Of a stretch of DNA of 64,000 bases, positions 1-27,446 are shown in pieces; the stretch's first letter is position 1, and each line of letters begins with the position of its first letter. The DNA is from Diadophis punctatus similis (Eukaryota > Chordata > Lepidosauria > Squamata > Dipsadidae). Position numbers and translations under genes: made by a program. The DNA is taken from positions 53,193,359 to 53,257,358 of the forward strand of contig JALIGW010000001.1 of the NCBI GenBank assembly GCA_023053685.1. The letters are read 5' to 3'. Under the pieces are notes generated by a model. That model ran no database searches. It was given only the letters and a program-made list of their open reading frames with translations, and was not told where the DNA came from.

Positions 1-717
1 AGAAAAGCTACTAAAACTGAAACCCTATATATAACTTGCTTACGAGTACAGTGTGAGCTCAACACTTACTTCCATGTAGACGCACATACAACTCTAGCTA
101 CTATAGCACACTAAATGAGTAATCAAAATTAAAATCCTTGCTCAACTACAACATTTAGTTGATAGTCTTTAGAAATCCACAGGAGTCTTGCAAGGATGTG
201 GGTTGCTACCATAATAGCTAGCTTATATGTTATAAATGGATTGGTATGTTTCTTTTTTCCCCCTGCAAACTATCTAGAGATACTGTATGTGAAAATTATT
301 AAGCCCTCTTACTTTTTTAGAAAATACAGCAATTAATAAGGAATTTATCTAATTCACACCAGCACACTCTTCAGGTACTAACATACAAAAAGTGTGGATT
401 TAAAAAATAAATATCCAATCTTGCAAGTTGGAAGAATTCATTCCTGGCACCTGGCACAATCATACACCAGTATGTCAAAAATTTATATAGTCAAAAATAT
501 TCTGAAATTTCACACAAGAACTCTGAAACATTATGAGATCACACACACCATATATTAAATCAAGCTTGTATTAAACTTAGGGGTTTTATAGCACTAAGGG
601 TTTCACAAGCAGTACATTGCTATGCCCTGAACAAACACTATGATCGAAAAGTAAAACTATGTCCTTTTATAGCAAGTATTGCTAAGAAAGAAACTATTTT
701 AATAAGGCTGAACATAC
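1..717. other. RAB3GAP2 intron 8 (partial), no exon seen
   Basis: This is AT-rich sequence downstream (in gene direction) of RAB3GAP2 coding exon 8. I looked on the minus strand for the next expected coding exon and found nothing resembling it. No repeat family was recognised. The rest of the gene must lie beyond the left edge of the window. Confidence 0.6.
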
Positions 718-15511
<14,794 letters not shown>

Positions 15512-16408
15512 GGCGTCGCCCGGTTTTTCCGCGCCCGAAGCCCCGCAGGCACCCCCGCCCCCGAGTCGCGAGCTGGACTGCCAACCCCACCCGGAAGCGG
15601 TCAAAGGCCCTGCAGACGCTACCACGCAGGCGCCGAGCAGACCAGGAAAAGGAGGAGAACCAACCCGGAATGGCAGCGCTGTCCACGTGGTTGGGGAGAG
15701 GGGCAAAGTTATCGGGCTGCGGAGCTTCGCTCGGAGTCGGCGGGGTGGATTGAGAGAAGGGGAAGGCTAAAGAGAGTAGAAGTACTTATAGTGACACTGG
15801 GTTTTGATTATGAAGTAATGGGCATTGATGTAAAGCATGTTAGATGTGTAAATTCAGATGCTCTTGCCCTGGGAGCGTGAGAAGTCAAAAATAGGGTTTA
15901 ATCACGAGATACATGTTAGATGTTCAGATCTTCCTAGGTATGGTGTTGTATGAGGGGTCTTATATGTGGGATTTTGCTGCTTGGCTTGCTTTCTGTGGAG
16001 ATGCGCTTTTCTCATCTTTAGCCTCCATAAAATTTTAGGCATATGCTATAATTTTGTTTGTGGGTTAGCGGAGGCTTTTGCCTGTGAAAGGAGGTGACTC
16101 AGGTTGCAAGTGGTTTTTTTTTTTCTTATTTCCATTTCAAAAATATTTGTTTGGCACTATGCTTATCTTCAGTTGTTTTCAAGAACTCAGAAAGAGACTC
16201 CAAAATGACATTTACAACCTCCTTCAAGAGTCTTGGATGCCCTTCTTGGCTTGAAAGTGGATATAAGTCCATTGTCCCTTCATCAGTGCTTAATTTGTGA
16301 GGAAAGCTTCCCAAATAGCACACTAACATCTGCACTCAAGTTTTCTGTTCCAGCTCATCAGACAGAGTGGTACCAACTATCCAAAGAGGTGGTGGTTCTC
16401 TTTCATTA

Positions 16409-16654
16409 AATATTTATTTATTTATTTGTGAGATTTATATACCGCCTCACAGTGCAAGCACTCTCTAAGCGGTTTACATCAGTAAGCAATGTATATTTAT
16501 ATTGCCCCCAACAATCTGGGTCCTCATTTTACCTACCTCGAAAGGATGGAAGGCTGAGTCAACCTTGAGCCGGTGAGATTTGAACAGCTGACCTGCGGAT
16601 CACAGTCAGCTAAAGTGGCCTGCAATACTGCCTCTAACCACTGCGCCACCTCGG
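16409..16654 (-). mobile_element. tRNA-derived SINE with L2-like tail, minus strand
   Basis: On the minus strand the head is CCGAGGTGGCGCAGTGGTTA (A box) and a GTTCAAATCTC B box follows. The body contains GGTTGACTCAGCCTTCCATC and the tail AAACCGCTTAGAGAGTGCTT, ending in an ATTT run. This copy and 50048-50262 share a variant tail (CACTGTGAGGCGGTATA) and so form one subfamily. Confidence 0.88.
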
Positions 16655-16872
16655 GTCTTCATGATATATTGAGAAAACTAGATAACTAATTTTGGGGATG
16701 CTTTAATTTAAAATTTTTGCATTAGCAGAGGTTTAGACTCAATTCATGCTTAATTCAAAAGCATGAATTCAAATTATAAGGGAAAAGGGGGGGGGGAAAT
16801 AAAGTAGTAAGATATGGAGTGGCTCTTAAGATATCCCACAGATGTATCTTTGCCCTCATACTATTATAGTAG

Positions 16873-17197
16873 TGTCACGCAGTGATTATATTGCCTGTTA
16901 TATGTATATGCAGGGAGCTGCATCCCTATCTAATATAATGGTTTATTCCTGAGCATATGATTAATATGTTCCTAGTACGCATGTGTACATTCCTTTCTTT
17001 GATCAGTCCTTCTGTTCCAGCTTCTGTGGAAGCAAGGCGTGTTTTTATAGCAAAGATGTGATTAATGAGATTTATTGTTTTTGTACCAAAATAAATATTT
17101 TCTACTTAGAACTTTAAACTGCAGTTTCATTTCTAATGTCAGAGTTCCAGGAAAAGATCTATTTTCGCCTCTAATGAGAGTTATTCTCATTCTGACA
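16873..17197 (+). mobile_element. Solo LTR (325 bp), family with 31930-32267
   Basis: It starts TGTCACG and ends TCTGACA, giving TG...CA termini, with a perfect 5-bp target duplication AGTAG (16868-16872 and 17198-17202). An AATAAA signal lies near 17090 (CAAAATAAATATTTT). It aligns with the solo LTR at 31930 (shared CGCATGTGTNCATTCC, AAATAAATATTTT and ATTCTNATTC blocks). No internal region is present, so it is a recombination remnant. The retroelement class is not determined. Confidence 0.85.
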
Positions 17198-17389
17198 AGT
17201 AGGTTTTAAAAATAACCATAGTGAGAAAAATTGGATGAAGTAAAAGGGGAAGAAAGTTGGGAACTCTAGAGAGTTCTGCATTCACTTATTTGTCTTCAGG
17301 AATTTGGTTGCAGAAAATCCTCTGATAATAAGGGTCCCCAGGCCATTCCCATACACAAAAAATGAAAAATTATTAGTGATGACCTAGAA

Positions 17390-18368
17390 CAGGGATCCTC
17401 AAACTATGGCCCGCGGGCCGGATACGGCCCACCAATGCAAAGTATCCGGTCCGCGGAGTGGTGGGATTAAGCCCCACCCCTTGCCCTTCCCCTTACTATT
17501 GGCCTTATCTTCCAGCGAGCATCCACTCCAGCCGCACTTCTTTCACCGGTTGAGCTGCACTTCTGATAACACAGCTGCTGCCGAAGGTAAGGCCAGGCCG
17601 AAGTGTGCGGGGGAGGGCCAGCTGAGGGGTGATCTCGCTGGTGCAGCCACGTGATCCAGGGCCAGTGTTTAAGTAGGGGAGGGCTTGCTGCTGCCTTGAA
17701 AAGCAGCTCTGGGTTTCCAAAGTACTCCAAAGTACTTTGAAAGTAGTTCTAAAGTACTTCCGGTTCTCAGTCTGGTTTATTGTGTGGTCATCTAAAACAT
17801 ATGATCAAGAGTTATTTTGAAGAAAATCCTTTTTGTTTTATTCTTTTTTTAATGGCCTGTTTTAAGGAGCCTGAAGCTGCTGTTGTAATGAAGTTAGGCA
17901 AGTGGCAAGAAAGTTTGTGCTCTTTTTCCCTTTGGGGAGGGGTCTTATTAAGTAAATAGAGCCGAGGTGGCGCAGTGGTTAAATGCAGCACTGCAGGCTA
18001 CTGTTAGTTCAGCAGTTCAGCTGTTCAAATCTCACCGGCTCAAGGTTGACTCAGCCTTCCATCCTTCCGAGGTGGGTAAAATGAGGACCCAGATTGTTGG
18101 GGGCAATATGCTGAACTCTATAAACCACTTAGAGAGGGCTGTAAAGCACTATGAAGCGGTATATAAGTCTAAGTGCTATTGCTAAATAGATTCCTTGGTT
18201 GAGCAAGTCCAGCTTAGGAAGGAGAAAGGCAAAAAAAATGGACTGTTAAATTGGCCACACCCACCCAGTCACATGACTGCCTAGCCACGCCCACCCAGCC
18301 GGTCCGGCCCTCCAACAGTCTGAGGGACTGTGAATCGGCCCCCTGTTTAAAAAGTTTGAGGACCCCTG
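17390..18368. mobile_element. hAT-type non-autonomous element (979 bp) with nested SINE
   Basis: The ends CAGGGATCCTCAAACTATGG and AGTTTGAGGACCCCTG are inverted repeats, flanked by a perfect 8-bp duplication ACCTAGAA (17382-17389 and 18369-18376). Without the SINE at 17961-18182 it would be about 750 bp. No transposase is visible. Confidence 0.88.
17961..18182 (+). mobile_element. tRNA-derived SINE nested in hAT element
   Basis: It starts GCCGAGGTGGCGCAGTGGTT (pol III A box), has a GTTCAAATC B box and ends AAGTGCTATTGC. It is flanked by TAAATAGA on both sides (about 17953-17960 and 18183-18190), consistent with a target duplication. It inserted after the host hAT element. Confidence 0.88.
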
Positions 18369-18941
18369 ACCTAGAAGCAAAATGAAGATATCTCTTTCAC
18401 AGAGAATTTAATACAGTGTGTGATCTAAAATATACCCCACAATTGTCAAAATTCTTTTGTAAAGTTTGCTGAAAAATAAGTGTTCTTTTTGTACAGGCTT
18501 TTCTAACATTAATTAATAGCTGCTTCATTGCAATCCCATTGCTTCCTGTCATTTATGATTTCAAATGGCAGTTAAATACCTTCTCTTATTTACCGTTAGA
18601 GTAGTCTTTCTGAATTGTCCCAGTGTGAATTTCTGTTTAATGGAGGGTTAATTAATGGTTCCTGTGCATGTATTTTTCTTTCTTTAGCAAAATCGCTGTT
18701 CTTGCTATAACAGCAAAAAAAAAAAAAAGACATGAAAAAAATCTATAGCGAAGAATTTCCTTGGCAGCACTGGAGTTATTAAGGCATGCTGTTACTAATA
18801 TTTGAGTTTTTAGCAGTAGGAAAAAATTAAAACATCAGGATCTGTAAACAGGTAAAAGGGACTAAATGTTTCACAAGCTAGCAACTGCTCATGCCTCCCT
18901 TTCAAAATCTCCAAATGGTTTTCAGATGGGGGTGAGGTACA

Positions 18942-19160
18942 CTCTGGGGTGGGTTCCAACTTACCTCGCTGCTGGTTTGCTTCCTCCCACGCCGTGTGGG
19001 CGTGCCTCGTGGGTACGTGCGCATGTTGTGCATGCATGCGCAATAATGAAAAAAAACTAATAATAAAAAACAAAGCCGAAAAAAATATGGCGACTGCATA
19101 CACAGTGCCGGAACTCTGCTTCCGCGAGCTTGCCCAGAATATAAAACAAGTTAACTTCTT
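18942..19160. mobile_element. Truncated hAT MITE related to 39240-39518
   Basis: The start GGGGTGGGTTCCAACTTACC followed by TCGCTGCTGGTTTGCTTCC is nearly identical to the left end of the 39240 element. The right end is missing. It contains an AATATGGCGAC YY1-like motif. Confidence 0.7.
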
Positions 19161-19502
19161 AAAGCCCATTATAATGATTAATTAGCTGAATAATTTATTA
19201 AAACCAATTATAAACATAAAGGTCTCTGCAGGATAAACCCTAACTATTAACAAGAAAAAACAGTAAGATGTGGATAAAAGAAAGTAGGGGGAAAATAATG
19301 CACTATACAAACTCAAGAGAATGCAGCCTACAATAGTTCTGTTTTCAACACTTTCTTAAAAAGCCAGCAAGGAGGGGGCTAGATTGATCTCTGTTGGGAG
19401 ACCGCTTCAAAGGATTGGTTCTGTTATGGAAAAGCAGCACCTGGAACTTCAACCCCTCCAATCTTTTGGAAATGTGGGACTGTAAGTAGCTTCTCCCTGG
19501 AT

Positions 19503-19610
19503 GTTCTAAACTTGGCAACTTTAAGATGTGTGGACTTCAATTCCCAAAATTCCCCTGCTGGCATGTTGACTTTAAGTCCACTCAACTTAAAATAGCCAAC
19601 TAGATCTAGG
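19503..19610. repeat. Foldback short element fragment
   Basis: CTAAACTTGGCAACTTTAAG followed by ATGTGTGGACTTCAA is the left arm of the 14313-type family. The right arm is degraded. Confidence 0.55.
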
Positions 19611-20089
19611 CACTGCAGCATTTGGATTTTACATTCCAATGTTTACTAGAAAGTTTGTCCTCTAACCATTGCCAGTCCAATCTGTTCAAACATCCAAGAA
19701 GAAACTATTTAAAAGTCCATATTTCTGAGAGATCTCTAAGGCTGAAACTAGAAGGGACTACTTTTTAATTTTAAACCATGTTGCTTTAGGGCAGCCTCCC
19801 AATGGCGATCAGACTAGTTCCCTTTTTGTTGGCTTTTAGAAAAATATGAATAATTGAATTATGTCAGATAGCTTTTTCTCACCTTCATACTTGACATCAT
19901 TTTGTTCTTTTTTCCCCCTTATCAGTTTTTGTTTATTTTGTTTTTGGTATTTTTTTAGTCTGGGATTTTTATGCTCTGATTGTGAATGTGATTGGTTAAT
20001 TAACCTGACTGGAGGTATTTTGCTTTTTGTCTTATTTATTTTTATTTATCATATTTGTATAGCCACTCATTTCACATGAGTGGTGTACA

Positions 20090-21030
20090 ACCCTTCATTA
20101 AAAACAATAAATTCATTAAAACGTTCACAATAAAAAAATAACTATAAAAAGGCATCCAAGACACAAGAAGATTATATTAACCACAGTAAAATCTTTTTGG
20201 GACCCCCAGGCTGGATAACATAGCCAAAAGAAGGAGATGTGCAATTTAGAAATAGAAAATATAATAAATAAATAAATAAAACTTGAGGGACTTGCAAAGT
20301 GATGAGGGGAATGGAGCTAATCACACTTCCAAGGGGGAAGATTCCCCAATGTGGGTGCTATAACAGACAAGGATAGCCCCCTGCGACCCACTAAATGTAA
20401 TTCCCTAGCAGATGGGACCTGCATCATGCCTTCCCTGCCAGACCTGTTGTAATCGGGGAGATGTAATTGGGGAGGGGCAGTCCCTCAGCTAACCAACCCC
20501 ATGCCATGAAGAGCTTTAAAGGTCAAAACCAGCACCTTAAATTGAAGCTGGAAACAAACTGGCAATCAATGCAGCTTGCAAAGCAGAGGTGTAATATGTA
20601 CTACTCTAGGGGAACAGATAACTGCCCATGCCGTTGCATTTTCAAGTAGCTGAAGCGTCCAAGTAGTTTTCAAAGGTAGCCTCCTGTGGAGCGCATTACA
20701 GAAATCCAAATGGGAGGTGACTAGGGTGTGAGTGACAGTAACCAGCACCTTGATCTAAGGATGGGCACAACTGGTGCTCAACACGAAGCTGTGCAAAGAC
20801 CTTCCTAGTCATATGACTTTGGGCAGGAATTGTGAGACCAGCCAGATTGCTAATGGGATAGTGCCATTCAGCACTAAAGGTAACACAGTCCTAGAACCAG
20901 AAGGCCTCCAAACCAAGGATGAGTTGCATTGGTTTCAGCTAAAGCTGGTTGTTCCCATCCAGATCCTCACAGCCTCCAAACACCAGGATAAGATGGTCAC
21001 ACATTGCTTAATTCACCAAGGTGGATGTAT
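20090..21030 (-). mobile_element. Degenerate L2 LINE, minus strand
   Basis: Minus-strand translation at 20566-20748 gives LVTVTHTLVTSHLDFCNALH, which aligns with LLTVTHALVTSRLDYCNTLY of the L2 copy at 50746-51438. HWLPV-like sequence follows. The frames are broken by stops and indels. The upstream and downstream borders are approximate. Confidence 0.65.
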
Positions 21031-21240
21031 ATAATTGGGTAGTTCCTAAATGAGGACTGCCTTTATGGTCATCCAGTTATACATGCTAGATTAATCTACT
21101 ACCATCTTATTTAGGATTGACCTGGTACTGGTGAACAGTAGCATGAAAACAAGATTTTTATTATTCAATATCAAGAAGCAGGACCAGAAGTGGGAAACTG
21201 CACTAAATCACTGGTCCCCCTTTGCCTGTAACAGGTTATC

Positions 21241-21489
21241 CAGCCATAGCAATAGCAATAGCAATAGCAATAGCAATAGCACTTACACTTATATACCGCT
21301 TCATAGTGCTTTACAGCCCTCTCTAAGCGGTTTACAGAGTTCAGCATATTGCCCCCAACAATCTGGGTCCTCATTTTACCCATCTCAGAAGGATGGAAGG
21401 CTGAGTCAACCTTGAGCCGGTGAGATTTGAACAGCTGAACTGCTGAACTAGCAGTAGCCTGCAGTGCTGCATTTAACCACTGCACCATC
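21241..21489 (-). mobile_element. tRNA-derived SINE, minus strand, with (TAGCAA)n tail
   Basis: The minus-strand copy has the head GATGGTGCAGTGGTTAAATG and the tail AAGCGGTATATAAGTGTAAG, followed by six TTGCTA units (TAGCAA on the plus strand). Short flanking CCATA repeats may be the target duplication. Confidence 0.88.
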
Positions 21490-21499
21490 TCCATAACTC

Positions 21500-22376
21500 C
21501 CCTACCCATTACCAGACCCTATCAATACAATACCTGACACTAAGTCACTATTGGTTTCTCCAGATCTCCCCACCTTTTCCATTTCCACCATAAAGCTTGC
21601 ACACTCAGGAGAGGGAATAACCATTGGTTAAAACAGTCTACCTCCTATCAACACTGATACCACCCTCGAAAGATCCCAAATTCACCAAAAACATATCAGA
21701 ATTGCTCTAAGAAGCCACTCCTACTCAGTCCCAGTTAGATTAGAGAGACCCCACTTCTTTGTCTTCTTATCCCAGCGGATGACCTCTGTAAAGCTCTCTC
21801 TAGACATAATCACCCAACATTATTCTTCCTTCAAACGTCTCCAAACTTCTGACATAGCTCTAAACATTTTCAGAATGGTATATCAATGATTCCCAATCTT
21901 TTCTTCACCGCCAACCCCCTTTTAATACCTTTTATGGCCACAGACCCCCAAGATTTAACTCAATATTTAAACCATAACATTTTTTAAAGCCTTTGCGAAC
22001 TCCCAGGGAGTCCATGGAACCACTCAACCCACCTTCTTCTAAGCACTCAGAAGAGAGATACAGGAATTACATTATGTCATGCCCTCATGTATGCAAGTTT
22101 GCATAATTTCCTCTTTTACAAATGTCTCAGGGGTGTGTGTGTGGGGGGGAAATTTTCTATTTTTACAGTGTATATCCCATATGGTATTTTCAATAACATG
22201 GACCACCAGGCGACATTGCATGATTTACACAAATGTATAAGTGACTCACAAAATTTTAGGGCCAATAGCTGAGAAATCAAGGTAAGTCCTTTTCTATTCT
22301 GTAGCTGAAACATAAACTATCTCTTCTTCATTTAAACATAAATTACTTCCAAAAGAAGTATAGAATCCCATCCCTC
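21500..22376. other. Intergenic, no feature recognised
   Basis: No gene, RNA or clear repeat was recognised. The phrase around 21880-22010 (TGATTCCCAATCTTTTCTTC ... CACAGACCCCCAAGA) looks like a decayed hAT-type repeat. Confidence 0.4.
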
Positions 22377-22387
22377 TCCCTCCCTCC

Positions 22388-22434
<47 letters not shown>
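22377..22434. repeat. CT/CA compound microsatellite
   Basis: A CCCT/CT run is followed by a CA run. Confidence 0.95.
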
Positions 22435-22516
22435 TGACGTACACCTTATTTATCTCTTTTTTAAATATTGAATAACTACTTTTCAGCCCTAATGGCTTTT
22501 CAAAGGATATACAGAT

Positions 22517-22609
22517 ATCATGAGAATTTCCACAGTAGAAGTGCCATGCAGTAATGGCTAAAGGTTAGCCATTATTGCACGGCATTTCTACTGTGGAAAT
22601 TCTCATGAT
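22517..22609. repeat. Near-perfect 45-bp hairpin
   Basis: The left arm (22517-22561, starting ATCATGAGAATTTCCACAGT) pairs with the right arm (22565-22609) across a 3-nt loop. Only three positions differ, two of which would be G-U pairs in the plus-strand RNA. It may be a tiny MITE or a transcribed hairpin. No target duplication was found. Confidence 0.8.
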
Positions 22610-23025
22610 CCCAGTCTGTAGCATTAAACATTTAGCAGAGAAGACTAAGCTGGAGATTGAAGTAAAATACTATGGATACTGTAGAGAGATTGACAGGGAA
22701 ACTTGAGACTCATATATGAGTAGAATTTTGAAATCCACCAGTAGGAATCAGATGCAAATATTTATTTCAGCCAGCATACATGCAAGAAGTTTTAAGAACA
22801 CACATGCTTTGTCCACAAATTTGTGATTGATCTCAGAATTATATTCCTAAACTCTTTCCTAAAAATCTACTCTTGATTTCCCCCTAGTTGTTCTTTTTGA
22901 GCAATCTATTTTGTGGTGGAAATATTTTTAGATTTGGCAGCTGTTAGACTTTTGGGAGTCAGAAATTCTACTTTTGCTATCTTCCAGTCATTCTTGGATT
23001 TAATGAGATGTATGCTAAAATTACT

Positions 23026-23240
23026 AAAGGCAAATGTGATGTAGTGGTTAAGGCATCAGGCTACAAACTGGGAGACTGTGAGTTCTAGACCCGCCTTAGA
23101 CACAAAGCCAGCTGAGTGACCTTGGGCCAGTCACTTTCTCTTAGCCCCAGGGAGGAGACAGTGGCAAACCACTTCTGAAAAAACTTTCCAACAAAATTTC
23201 AGAGCTTTGTCCAGGCAGTCTCCAAGAATCGGACCCAATT
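23026..23240 (+). mobile_element. tRNA-derived SINE (Sauria-like)
   Basis: The head TGATGTAGTGGTTAAGGCAT, the middle GAGTGACCTTGGGCCAGTCA and the tail TGGCAAACCACTTCTGAAAA are characteristic of the squamate Sauria-type SINE with BovB-like tail. Confidence 0.8.
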
Positions 23241-23511
23241 TGGAAGAAAAAAATGCTCAAAAAAAATCATATCCATGTTCTGAAAAATGCATCTGTAGAA
23301 AAGAGGCTTCTACTCCGAATACTGTCACAAAATACCATTCAATGTTCATTCCATATATTCTCACTCCATTGTTTTATGGTACATGTACACAACATGGGTT
23401 CTAGCAAGTAATAAAAATATAAAATTTAAAAATTATTTAAAGCAAATCCAACAAATTAATTATTAATAATGAGAACCACAGATCACGTGAGAAATTAAAC
23501 AAGCTATAGGG

Positions 23512-23945
23512 CAGTGATGGCGAACCTTTTTTCCCTCGGGTGCCGAAAGCGTGTGCATGTGCGCAATCACGCACATGCGAGTGCCCACACCCATAATTCA
23601 ATGCCTGGGGAGGGCGAAAATGGCCTCCCCCGCCCCCGCAGAGGTCCTCTGGAGGCCGGAAATGGCCCATTTCCTGACTTCCGGTGGGCTCAGTAGGCCG
23701 GTTTTTCACCCTCCCCAGGCTGCAGAGGCTTCCCTGGAGCCTTGGGAGGGCAAAAACGTCCCTCCTGCCCCCCGGAGGCCCTCTGGAAGCCTAAAATGCC
23801 TTCCCAGAGCTGACACGTGAGCCAAAAATCAGCTGGCCGGCGCACACATGCACGCTGGAGCTGAGCTAGGGCAACAGCTTGCGTGCCGGCAGATATGGCT
23901 CCGCGTGCCACCTGTGGCACGCGTGCCATAGGTTCGCCATCACTG
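23512..23945. mobile_element. hAT MITE, CAGTGATGGCGAACC family (434 bp)
   Basis: Terminal repeats CAGTGATGGCGAACC and GGTTCGCCATCACTG have a perfect 8-bp duplication CTATAGGG (23504-23511 and 23946-23953). It lies in the opposite orientation to the copies at 5061 and 40377, as judged by the GGCACGCGTGCC end. Confidence 0.92.
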
Positions 23946-24179
23946 CTATAGGGAATAAAGTTTTTAAAAGTTTTATTTTAAAGTCATATAAAAGGATTTT
24001 TATGATCTCCTGGGGCAAATGGTCCATAAGCCATCATTGAAAAGTGTCTGTAGCATCCAACAAATTGATAGATACTGGCAATAGCTCAGAAAGTGCATGA
24101 TCACATTCACACAGATATTCTTGACTGAATCAACCTGACAGACATGATAGCATTAGGGGAACAGAAAATATTTTCTATG

Positions 24180-24325
24180 GCAATGTTTCTCAACCTTAGC
24201 TACTTCAACCTTATGTTTCTTAACCTTAGCTACTGTAAGTGTGGACATCTACTCCCTGAATTCTCCATGCTTGAACTCCACACATCTTAAAGTTGCCAAG
24301 GTTGAAAAACACTTTTCTGTGATGT
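24180..24325. repeat. Foldback short element (decayed)
   Basis: CAATGTTTCTCAACCTTAGC at the left and GCCAAGGTTGAAAAACACTT at the right are inverted-repeat ends of the same short foldback group, with an internal tandem copy of the left end. Confidence 0.55.
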
Positions 24326-25445
24326 ATAGATTCCTTGTGTAGCACTGCATCAAAATGAGTTTTTAGCTGTTTCTAAATTATAAAAAGATACTAAAATTGT
24401 GGAATGTCAGAGGAGCATGCTCAGAGAAGACTATCCTTTGGAAGCAATGGTTCACATTTATTATTAATTCATTTCGAAAGTTATTCAACTAACCTTTCTA
24501 AATTAGCATAGCAAGGATACTAGCAATCTACAAAAAAATTTACTGCTGGATGTTGGCGGAAGAGGATGGGCAGGTTCTTCTCTCTGCTAACATTTTCCTG
24601 CATTTCTATACTTCTTACAAAAGGGTGATGTAAGAATTCTATGATTCTATAAAAATTGTAACTTAAAATAAGTAGCTTGAACATATTGCATAACCCAGCC
24701 ATAGATATCTGTCCAAAAAAAAGTATGTGGGGTTTGTTGTTGTTTGTACAGTAACCTGCATAGGCAGGAATGTAAACAACTGATTAGAGGAAAAATCTGC
24801 AGCCAGGAGATGTTCTTGACCCTCTTTTTCTACAGCAGATCTTGTACCAGTAAAGCTCAGGATGATCAGAGCTAGAGCTGAAAGCTGTCAGTGCATTTAT
24901 TAGCCATCAAGAGCTGCAAAGAAAAATAATTTTGCCTGATGTGCTGTTGTTGTTATTTTCAGCAATGACAGGAAAAAAATATGCTTTGCAGAATTCTTAG
25001 TATCCAGTAGGCTTATGGATCTTCACCTAACATTTCCTTTAGACTTGTTTTAAAAAATGTCAAGCAATTTTAAATGCTCCTTGATGTGTAAGAATATTTT
25101 ATTTCTTGATTTGTTGTATTTCCCCCCCCTAAGTTACCATGCAATCACTGATAAAAGGCAGATAAATAACAAAGTGTCTCAGGTAATAGCAAATCTATTA
25201 CCTACGTTTTCATGTTAGTGTGCTTCATAAATTTCACTGAGTATTTATATAATACATGTTCTATATGTATTTGGCTATTTGGCTAACGAAAATGAGATCT
25301 GTCCCTTTGTTCCATCTGTCAATCACACCTGCCATCTTTGGTCCTTTAGCTTTATCTATCTATTTATTTATTTTATTGTAATTTCTTTTATTGTCAGCTC
25401 CTTGTCAATCTATGGGCATGCTGAGTGCAGCAATAGATTCCTGCT
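24326..25445. other. Intergenic, no feature recognised
   Basis: AT-rich sequence with no gene or repeat family that I can name. Confidence 0.45.
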
Positions 25446-26015
25446 AAAGCCACTATCAATCAGTCAGATTAGAGCTGCGAAGAACCTTAGAGGCCTTCTA
25501 GTCCTTCTAGTAAAACCCCTGCTCAAGCAGGAGATCTTATACCATTTCAGACAGATGGCTGTCCTATCTTTTCTTAAAAACCTCCAATGATGAAGCACCT
25601 ATAACTTCTGAAGGCAAGCTGTTCCACTGGTTAATTGTTCTTGCTGTTAGGAAGTTTCTCCTTAATTCTGGGTTGCTTCTCTCCTTGATTAATTTCCATC
25701 CATCATTTCTTGTCTTGCCTTCCAATGCTTTGGAGAATAGGTTGACCCCCTCTTCTTTGTGGCAGCCCTCAAATACTGAAATACTGCTATCATGTCACCC
25801 AAACTTCTTCTTTTCTCTAAACTAGCCATACCTAATTCCTGCAACTGTTCTTCATATGTTTTTGTCTCCAGGCCTTTGATCGTCTTAGTTGGTCTTCTTT
25901 GCATTTTTTCCAAAGTCTCAACATCTTTTTTGTAATGTGGTGACCAAAACAGGATCAGTATTCCAGGTGTGGTCTTGCTAAGAATTTACAAAGCGGTAGT
26001 GATACTTCATGTGAT
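25446..26015 (-). mobile_element. CR1 LINE 3' fragment, minus strand
   Basis: Minus-strand translation at 25689-25913 includes TYEEQLQELGMASLEKRRSL followed by GDMIAVFQYLR, which is the conserved C-terminal segment of CR1 ORF2. The flanking phrases (GAGGCCTTCTAGTCCTTCTA, GTTCCACTGGTTAATTGTTC) are the typical CR1 3' end. Confidence 0.85.
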
Positions 26016-26017
26016 TT

Positions 26018-26112
26018 TGATTCTATGCATGATTCTATGCATGTATGTATAGAATGCATGTATTCTATGCATGTATGTATAGAATATAGGTATTCTATGC
26101 ATGTATGTATAG
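26018..26112. repeat. Short minisatellite (~34-bp unit)
   Basis: About three imperfect units of TATTCTATGCATGTATGTAT followed by AGAAT-type sequence lie directly beside the CR1 fragment. Confidence 0.85.
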
Positions 26113-27440
26113 TCTCCAGTGCCACTCAGCCAGGATTGCAAATTGCAGGACAAGGATTGGCTATGCATGCCTTTATAAGTTCTTTGAAGAAGACATTCAT
26201 AAATTAAACAAATAATGTCTTATAAGCTTATAGATTTCTAGACTGAGCCACTATCCAGATCTAAATATAATTTCATTGTATATAGATGGTTACAAAAGAA
26301 TCTTACAGTAAATTTTACAGTGTTGGGTGACTCACTGATACTGCTGAATTACCATCCCAGTCATTGTACAAGACTTTTTATAACATTTGTGTTCTCAGGT
26401 TTTCCGCCCTTGGTAACTAACGTCATTGATGCCTTTTAGAAACCTTATTTTGACATGATTCTGTGACAGGCATTTTCAACTGTGTCTCAAGCTGTTTATT
26501 CTTTTTCTTTATATAAACAGGAGTGAGCCATTTCTATGGCAACCAAAGTAATATTTTTATCATTTGTGTTCTTACCAGAATTTCATATATGTTTACCAAT
26601 TCACATTTTTGTTATTATTTTACTTTATAAAATGAATGGCTTTTAAAGGGGTGGGGAAGTCCTTACAGTATTTTACAATATAGTCTCAAACATCTCCACT
26701 CAGCATGAGCCATAATGATTTTATTAAAATTTATTCCCAGGGAAATGTGTGTATGATTGCAACTTTGATTTAAAACAAACCACAATTTTTAAAATGGCAT
26801 TTTATTTACAATGCAATCATTTGTAAAGAGATCAATGGAATTAATGCTTCTTCTAACATCAGCCAAAAATCTGCTGGGCACTGCCCAATTGAGACTACTT
26901 ATCCAAAATATGATTTCACACCTTATATGTAAGCACTTTCCTTGGAAAAAAGGCTGTCTCACTTCTAGGTAGTACACATTTTTCTCACAGCTACCAGAAA
27001 GTTCCATATAGTTTGCAGACATTTATCTTTTATTTTTCACTAAAAGCAATTCTTTAAGGGGATATGTTCTTTTATAAGTACCGTACATAAAAATTGTTGA
27101 AAATTACAGCTTTGATTTCTCTCACAAACTTCTAACCGTAATTATTCCTACACGCTAAAACGTAAGAAGGCTTTGTCATTCATGTTTAACTGTTACAATT
27201 CTTGTTGTCCCCTGCTGAACATGATGGAATGTATACACCAAGAAGTCTTGATGTCACAGGAGTAGGCTACAGTGTGAAAACTTTAACATTTAATGAAATT
27301 ACTAGAGGAATAGATTCAGGAGCAAACTAAGTCTTTACTTTGTTCTTTTTAGATTCCAAGTGATAGTCTTCATATGCAATGGTCATTAACAGAAGTGCCT
27401 ATATAAATACTGACCTCTACATTTCAATCGATGCTTTCAC
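26113..27440. other. Intergenic, no feature recognised
   Basis: AT-rich sequence with no supported gene, RNA or repeat. Confidence 0.45.
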
Positions 27441-27446
27441 ATTTTG

